NCBI RefSeq assembly: GCF_037975245.1
Contig: NC_092576.1
Coordinates: forward strand, 38,519,111-38,583,110
Direction of reading: 5' to 3'
DNA length: 64,000 nucleotides
DNA from: Apostichopus japonicus
Lineage: Eukaryota > Echinodermata > Holothuroidea > Aspidochirotida > Stichopodidae
Made by a program: the position numbers and the translations under genes. Under the pieces are notes generated by a model. It was given only the letters and a program-made list of their open reading frames with translations, did not search any database and was not told the DNA's origin. Shown in pieces: positions 57,584 through 64,000 of the stretch; position 1 is the stretch's first letter, and each line of letters starts with the position of its first letter.

Positions 57584-58640
57584 ATGTCAGAGGCACGTTC
57601 AAGTGAACACTGGCTGCTAATGGACGAATGTACATCACCTGTGAGCTCACAGCCATCAAGGAATCCATTTCAGAAGGAAGAAAGACACCAGACCAATCCT
57701 TTCCTGAGTACAGACTTCGACCAAAGGGATCAGAACCAATCCTTATGCTACACTCAATACCAAAGAGAAAGTCATGGATTTGTGCCCAGAACCAACAATC
57801 AGTTCAGGTACCCCCAATCATCCGGAGCACGTGTAACAGCTAACACTCCGACATATGACGGATCAACCCCATGGAAAGATTTTCTCGTTCAATTCGAGAT
57901 AGTCTCAGAACTCCATGGCTGGAGCCCGCTTTCGATGGCATTAAACCTGGCAGCAAATCTCAGAGGGCCAGCTCAAGCACTATTGGCAGATCTCCCTGAA
58001 GAGTACAGGAAATTACCAGGCCCTGACAGTAGCATTAAAGCAGAGGTTCGCTCCAGAAAATCAATGCGAATTGCACAAAGCCCTACTCCGGAACAGAAGC
58101 CGTAAAATGACAGAGAGTATACCAGAATTGGCACAAGATCTGCGTAGACAAGTAGTTAAGGCCTATCCTGATGCTCCCAGCTCCATGCATGATGCATTGG
58201 CAAAAGATTATTTTGTTGACTGCTTGCAAGACCCAGATACCAGATGGCGGGTTTACCAATCTAGACCTGCGACTCTACAGGAAGCTGTCACTATTGCAGT
58301 TGAAATGGAGGCTTTCACCATTGCAGAGCAGAGGAAAGGTGCTGCAAGAAAGCTTGTTCGAGCTGTGGCTTCCGGCGAAACTGTGACTTCCGGTGAAATT
58401 GTTCAGACAAAAACCAGAGAGCAGACTCAGCAGACTCAAAGTGAGATGACAAGCGCCCTCATCGAAGCTATTAAGAGTGGCTTTAACGAACTTAAAGGCG
58501 AGCTCAAGAATAATAACAGGGGCCAGAGATATACTGGAAGTAACAGACAAAGTGGAGCGGAGTTCAGAGGACGATGTTTTAAATGCAACAAGCAAGGTCA
58601 TAGGGCTAGAGATTGTCCTGAAGTCGAACTGTCATGCCAT
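57584..58640 (+). pseudogene. Gypsy-type gag polyprotein, frameshifted and truncated
   Basis: The first frame (57584-58105) starts MSEARSSEHWLLMDECTS and carries the matrix/capsid entry region (TYDGSTPWKDFLVQFE, then ALNLAANLRGPAQALLADLP). Near 58030 the reading passes to another frame, which continues ALKQRFAPENQCELHKALL, then ELAQDLRRQVVKAYP and ALAKDYFVDCL. It ends with a CCHC zinc knuckle CFKCNKQGHRARDC (C-x2-C-x4-H-x4-C). Homology stops just after the knuckle. No protease, reverse transcriptase or integrase follows. Gag of such elements assembles the particle that packages element RNA. This copy cannot do so intact. Confidence 0.85.
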
Positions 58641-59417
58641 GTATTGTTTATATTATACAGCCGTTATTATCGTATCCAGAAAGATGCTAGTAATGGTCAT
58701 GTCTTAACAGTAGTAAATATGCAGAGGTAATGCCTGCGTGCTGTTTTATTATGATCTGGTTTCAGGAGAATCCCAGTAATTACCAATTAGTTTAGAGTAA
58801 AGCTAGAAATAGGATTGTTAGGTTAAGCATTATTTACCCATACTTAAGTTCTTAAATTACAAAGTAAGATATAAGTGGACTTTTGTATACAGACGGGTAA
58901 TAAACACACATGAAACTTACAAGCAAGTGCCCTACAGAGAGATTTACTGTTTGTCCTTCTTTATTTTATTATCCTATCAGGTTTTGAAGCGACGTGGAGG
59001 CAACAACAGTATATATAATTCTTCATTAGAATGAACACATTATGCATTATACACATGTCAACATAGGCTATGAAAATGAAAACTAATTCCAATATTTCCT
59101 TTTTATGGTCCAACCTTGAATTTTAACGATATAGGATGGCAATGTTCACTGGTAATTTTCTTACAGTTATTTCAGATTCCTCTAAAGTTATATGATGTAA
59201 CATGTGCATTCAGATGACATTAAAAATCCAATGTACCTGGCTCAACCAACCCGTCCCTTATGATGGCATATTTGATATAATTTGTTGTCTATTACCTTTG
59301 TCGGTTCCTTTGGATACAGTATTAAATTATTGAATATTTTTTTCTTTCATTTCCTTGTACTGTAATTACCCCAGACTTCCCTCTCCTAATATTCATATGA
59401 TATTTTAAGTTACTTAC
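58641..59417. other. Intron, no feature recognised
   Basis: AT-rich sequence between the truncated Gypsy element and the donor of exon C. Confidence 0.5.
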
Positions 59418-59620
59418 CACAGTTTGCTTAATTTCTTAGACGGTAGTACATAGTTTAATAATCCTACAATGTCTTCCTCAGTAAGTTCATCTTTCCCGGC
59501 ATTAACCAATAACTTCTCCTGTGATGAGAGGCTTGGTAGAGCAATACCAGACTGGAGGATGATGGTATTGTTGTCAACCTTACTAAAGGACCACTCCAGC
59601 CTTAGGTCAGATATTGGTAT
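59418..59620 (-). CDS. Cassette exon C of the LRR-like gene
   Basis: 203 nt, 67 codons plus two bases. The acceptor is 'tctttcttcag' and the donor GTG|gtaagt. It starts IPISDLRLEWSFSKVDNNTI, continues ILQSGIALPSLSSQEKLL, and ends EEDIVGLLNYVLPSKKLSKL. Acceptor region, start motif, spacing and end phase are all like C' at 51202-51410, including the 'ctgaagaaag' intron border. The D/E-rich linker before IVGLLNYV resembles the loop before a helix in LRR ectodomains. Confidence 0.8.
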
Positions 59621-60346
59621 CTGAAGAAAGATTAATAAAATAATAAACTGTAGTTTAGCGGCATGAACTCATTGACAGTAAATATTATTGAACGTACTTA
59701 CCGCTATTAACATGGTAGAATTGATATAAACTCAAAGCTAAGCAATACTAATGCCCCGGTCCCTCCCCAAAGGAAAGGAAAAATTATTTTACAAAACAAC
59801 CTACAAAATGACAAATAAATAAATAAAATAGAGCACCAATGGTGCAGAAGCTCATACCTTTTCGAGCTTAAAAATGTAGGGCCCACAAAACTTTATGGCC
59901 CACCAAATTTCAGGCCATTTTTCAGATTCCACAAATTTTGGGCCCATGAGGGATAACCCTCCCCCCTCCGTTAGCAGAACCCTGGCCACACCACTGGCTA
60001 TAATTCCTATTTTCCCCCTTTAAATCCTATTTTACCCACTCTCTCAAACAATACCACTGACCTAGCCTATTAAACTTTCTCAAATAGGTCAAATATCAAA
60101 AAGGTTCAATTCACTACCGATGCGTGAGTATGTAGGTAAGTCAAGTTTGGTTCCGACTATCATGAAAATAAATCTGCTTTCCCCATACAAATATAGGAAT
60201 AGCCTCGAGTATAAATTTTTACAAGTGATTGCAGATCTCGAGTTAAATCATTTAGGCTAAGGTATTGTCAATCTGCCCTTTAACCACCACGCCCCCCACC
60301 CCCTCTTCCGCCCTACCAGACTAACTCGACAGAACAACACTTGTGC
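59621..60346. other. Intron or upstream region, no feature recognised
   Basis: Unremarkable AT-rich DNA with a C-rich patch near 59960 and 60290. Confidence 0.5.
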
Positions 60347-61800
60347 CGGCTGGGTAATAACAATATACATGGTAGTAAAACCCATTCGCTATACCTAACA
60401 ACTGGTATCAATGATTTGTAGCAAGTAAATTTAATCAGGCGCTTTAACATTTTCTTCATTAAAGCTTCACTTCAAACACAAACTATATCTTCCAGTCTTG
60501 AAAAGTAGCATGCTAAGAAATAAATTACAAAATTGTAAAAAAAAAAAACATTGTATTTGTGAAAGTTAAACTATCACGTCCGTACACTCATCGATCATCA
60601 CACTAGTATAAGCGAATTTGTAAGACCTCGATCTACATAATGTAACCGCAAGAACGTACTTTCGCTCCCGACATATCTTAATTGTTTGTAACATTTATAC
60701 TGTTATAACATTTATACTTTCTTTTATTGTTTTAATCTACTCATTTGTACCACTCTTGCATTATAACATAGTAAAGGTAAATGAGAAAATATTATGTTGA
60801 TAGTACATGACAGGCCTAGTTGCAAAAAAAAGAAAGTTTCTATTACTTTTACCCCCGTTCCTCCATCCCTAATATGTACTGTGTATAATGCCTCAACCTA
60901 CATACAGTAACAACAAACCTCCCCTCCCGACACATACGGAGTGAACACGACCGACGCCGGTGTATACCGCTAACAAGCAACGTCACGTAAACGCTATTTC
61001 ATACAATGATTGTGCAACACATTCCACGCACATGGATTTGTCTATGCAATGTTTGTTGTAGGCTTATTCTTTGTCGTGTCTACTCTAAAGCAGTACTTCA
61101 GCTAGGCCTATTTTACATTACGTTACAGCATTATCCACCCTCCCCCCCCCCCCCCTTTGCCCTGAACAAACTCTCCATAACAAACACACAATAACTGTCA
61201 CGGCTGGGAGATATCTATACCTGATAATAAAACTCATTCGCTACACCTTACTGCTGACATTAACGGTTTATAACATGTAAACAGTCGTTTGTTTGAATCC
61301 TCTTTATATCTTTCTGGGTGTACAGTACGAACCTACACTCATCTGTAACAGTCTTTCTTGCATGAGAAAATCGTAAGAGATAAGTTAGAAAATACATGAT
61401 ATTTGTGAAATAGAAGTTTATATTACTTTCCCCGTTTCTCGTTCCCTACTCTGTACACTCATCGATCATCACATTAGCATTAACGCGGTTAATCAGGCCT
61501 TAACCTATCTACAGTCATTGCAAGAACTAACTGTTCGCCCCGACACATGCAGAGTAAATACAACCGACACACGCCCGTATGAACCGCTTACAAGCTACCG
61601 CCACGTAAACTCTGGTCAGACACTAGTTTTAAATTATAATATTTTGTTTTTTTTTAACTGTAAACAAATTCCATGTATTTTATATTCTCTCAAAAATGTT
61701 TGTTGTTGGCCCATTCTTTGTCGTGTCTAAAGTACAGTAGTAGCATATTGTGCAGCTGCAAATGTTACAATGTTACAGCATCATAACTGCTACAGTAAAT
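60347..61800. repeat. Tandem duplication, about 855-bp unit
   Basis: 60347-61190 and 61203-61790 align: 'taaaacccattcgctatacc' vs 'taaaactcattcgctacacc', 'cactcatcgatcatcacact'-type words at 60584 and 61455, 'cccgacacat' at 60926 and 61539, and 'attctttgtcgtgtct' at 61066 and 61713. The copies are diverged with indels. Confidence 0.8.
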
Positions 61801-62159
61801 ATATTTGCTAAACGTGAGTTACTACCTCTCTCAATGTAACCGCACGGCCAAATACATTATCACTACCAGTACCAGGGCTAACTCGGCTATCGGAATGTCT
61901 GATTGGATTCGGGCCTAGTGATATGTCACTCGGTCTCTATACGTACGGATTAGTGTCGAATTAATAACTATTATAAAAAAGCAGTTATATTCCTTAACAA
62001 AAGCTATTTAAATTAGCATACAGCCATGTTTTACGGCCAGTGGTAAAGTCCTAGCATATCTTGACAGGAATAAACAAACCTGTTTATAGTACTAGGTCTA
62101 GCCTAACCATCCAGAATTGGTGTATCTTATTTGCAGTACTATAATTAAACTTACCTTGA

Positions 62160-62410
62160 AAGCATGCAAGATTGTTTTAGTAGGAATATATCCTAATGGG
62201 TGATAAACGTATAGGCCTAGGCCTAGACTTGAGATATCCTAACTGCGTATGTCCAAATAAAAGCTCCGTTTTCAACACAGTCAAAACACATTTATGTTGC
62301 AATGGCCGATGCGCCTGCATTGACGCGGCAGGCTGAATGGCTGACATACCAACACCTGCGTACATTATTGTAGTAGTGTAGTAGTGTTGAACAGGTGTTA
62401 TATATATAAG
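62160..62410 (-). promoter_or_regulatory. Possible promoter and noncoding first exon
   Basis: On the minus strand a TATA-like 'tatatatataacacc' (about 62396-62410) lies upstream of a region that ends at an excellent donor, TTCAAG|gtaagt (exon end near 62160). The short frame in between stops before the donor, so the exon would be 5' untranslated. It may belong to the cassette gene or to nothing. Confidence 0.25.
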
Positions 62411-63165
62411 ATGTGCATATTCTACTGAGCGGTGAATAGGTTATCGTAACTCGTCCGATTTAACCTTTTGAGAACAAAATATTTAATAATAATGTAATAC
62501 TGTATTAAGATAATGAATGAAAAACGTAACCTACGAATGCTGCTGACAGGAAGAAACGTCTACTAGAGATGAAAGCCAAATACTGTGTAGCCGATCCGAT
62601 CAATTCAAACATCAACAACTGTTTGGATCGAGGACACAGTTAATATTTTGTGGGGGCGCACTCCCAAAATTTGTCTTAGAGATTGACCGGGAAATGTTAA
62701 AATTCTAAACTAGATAGTGTGCGTCTCTGTTCGTTTAATATGTCATTGCTTAACTTACAGACTCAGATAACAGAAAGAGGTCAATCTAACCATGGTAGCA
62801 ATTGAACAGAGCAAATGCCCTAAAAATTGTGTTTCGTTTACATTAGATTCATGGCATTAATGAAATAGTACCTTTAGTTCTATTTGACATTAAAAGTGCC
62901 CTGTTTTTTAGAGTGCCATTTCTGTTATGTAAACTGCTTCACTTTTTTTTAAATATGATTACAGAAGCTTCAATGAATAATTGTCCGCGTTAGTGCATCA
63001 ATAGTTGTCGGGACGTTTTTATGCAGTGTGGTTAGCCACAAATCCCACCGAACCTTGAATTGTGTGCACTCCTACCCCCCCCCCCCCCCATCCCCACCCA
63101 TGGATGCTTTTTGAATCACTGGAAGGAAGAGGAAAATGGTTGTATCGGAGTAATGTGTGACTTAC
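62411..63165. other. No gene recognised
   Basis: AT-rich with a homopolymer C tract at 63076-63089. Confidence 0.45.
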
Positions 63166-63267
63166 CATACCAGGAAAGTCTACTTTAACAGTTGTGTTCG
63201 TCAATAATGATTTCAGAAAGAAATGTAGTACGTGTTTGTATACCGCCCTCCATAAATGACAAGCTAG
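63166..63267 (-). CDS. Candidate upstream exon of the cassette gene
   Basis: 102 nt or shorter. An open stretch reads AVYKHVLHFFLKSLLTNTTV, then KVDFPGM, and ends at a strong donor ATG|gtaagt in phase 0. This is the phase needed before exon C (59620). The acceptor is not clear ('gtgtaacgtag' is my best guess). There is no intervening in-frame stop in the chosen frame. Similarity to exon B is weak at best. Confidence 0.35.
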
Positions 63268-64000
63268 CTACGTTACACAAATGACTCAGCATAATACTTG
63301 CTTACTACAAATTACTATACGATTCGTCCACGGGAAAATATTGAGGTTCACTTTCTTATACATTTAGTGAGTTCAATATAGAAATTACAATGAATAGGAA
63401 TTCAAAAGAAACTCATTTTAGTATAATACGTAAAGGTAACAGTATCACACAAGTGACAGAAACAAACAAGGGAGACAACACCAATAGGAAACAGAAAGAG
63501 AGAAAAGTAAGCAGCCTGTAATGATAAAGAGTTATTACTAAGCAGTCTTTACCATACTTTTCGACATTTGATATGAGAGCAGCATAGTTTTATCCTGCAG
63601 TACGTATATAGTGTATGTTGTGCTGAGAGGAGATAAGCCTATTTTGAGGGTACACAAATAGTGTTGAGCGGGAACGAGTACATAATAAGAGTACGTCGTA
63701 CAATGACAATTTAAACGAATATATGATCAAGAGAATTGAATTGGAATGTAGTCATGTACTGGGTTAAATATAAAAAAAAACACCGCAGATGTCGAAGAAA
63801 GTGGGACTTTTTAAAATAGCATATTGGCCTGTTATAAAGGGATATTATAAAGCAGTATTTAAAGGTTTACTTTAAAGGTCAGATTAATGGATTGTCAATG
63901 AATTTGGTAGGACTTGTGACATATAATTCAGTCTTACATTTTCTCATAGCGAAAAGCAGATTGCACTATATAGCATATATGAGCCGTAAATTGTACTGCT
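63268..64000. other. No gene recognised
   Basis: AT-rich DNA to the end of the window. No feature seen. Confidence 0.5.

Larger units (their letters stand above)
56588..58640 (+). mobile_element. Truncated Gypsy-type LTR retrotransposon
   Basis: LTR, tRNA-Leu primer-binding site, repetitive leader and gag in the expected order on the plus strand, about 2.05 kb. There is no pol and no 3' LTR. It lies antisense within the intron between exons C and D, next to the CR1-like tail, so it inserted near or into an older LINE fragment. Confidence 0.8.

Noticed and set aside
58275-58601. Minus-strand frame opposite gag
   Set aside because: Shadow of the gag reading frame, which has the CCHC zinc knuckle.

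Overview
This is AT-rich eukaryotic DNA, most likely from a marine invertebrate deuterostome such as an echinoderm. The evidence is: GT-AG introns; an L1/Tx1-type LINE, a CR1-like LINE tail, a Gypsy-type gag remnant, a hAT MITE and a tRNA-derived SINE; long (AT)n and (CAT)n arrays; and frequent 'taggcct' words. The taxon is an inference. There is no bacterial-style gene content, and almost every long open frame is a repeat artefact. Assignments to families are from motif recognition by eye; no database was searched.

Layout. 1-6.3 kb and 18.1-26.0 kb are two diverged copies (A and B) of one segmental duplication, about 18.1 kb apart, each with private insertions. The tail of copy A (about 6.0-7.34 and 12.39-12.76 kb) is also paralogous to 49.6-51.4 kb. 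It is interrupted by a dead 5-kb LINE (7357-12381, minus strand) flanked by a perfect 12-bp target-site duplication. Copy B carries a private 2.4-kb insert with remnants of a two-exon SAM-like gene. 12.8-18.1 kb is mostly featureless apart from a 34-bp minisatellite (14.57-15.24 kb) and a 265-bp tandem repeat (15.9-16.6 kb). 26-39 kb is repeat-rich intergenic DNA: (AT)n tracts, a duplicated tRNA-like unit, a decayed hammerhead-ribozyme motif, a SINE and a hAT MITE.

From about 63.3 kb down to 39 kb the minus strand carries the main find, a multi-exon gene that no long ORF reveals. Seven exons (59.62, 55.89, 54.31, 53.71, 51.41, 45.90 and 43.95 kb) have splice signals and all six junctions are in phase. 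They form a repeating cassette C-D-A-B-C'-D'-A' that encodes a leucine-rich-repeat-like protein which I cannot assign to a named family. Weaker candidate exons lie upstream (63.27-63.17 kb) and downstream (39.28 and 37.26 kb). Its introns hold two 3-kb (CAT)n-type arrays, a Myb/SANT-bearing DNA transposon, a CR1-like LINE tail and a truncated Gypsy element. The SAM-like remnant and the LINE and gag reading frames are broken. The cassette gene is the only locus here that looks intact, and it is probably incomplete at one or both ends.
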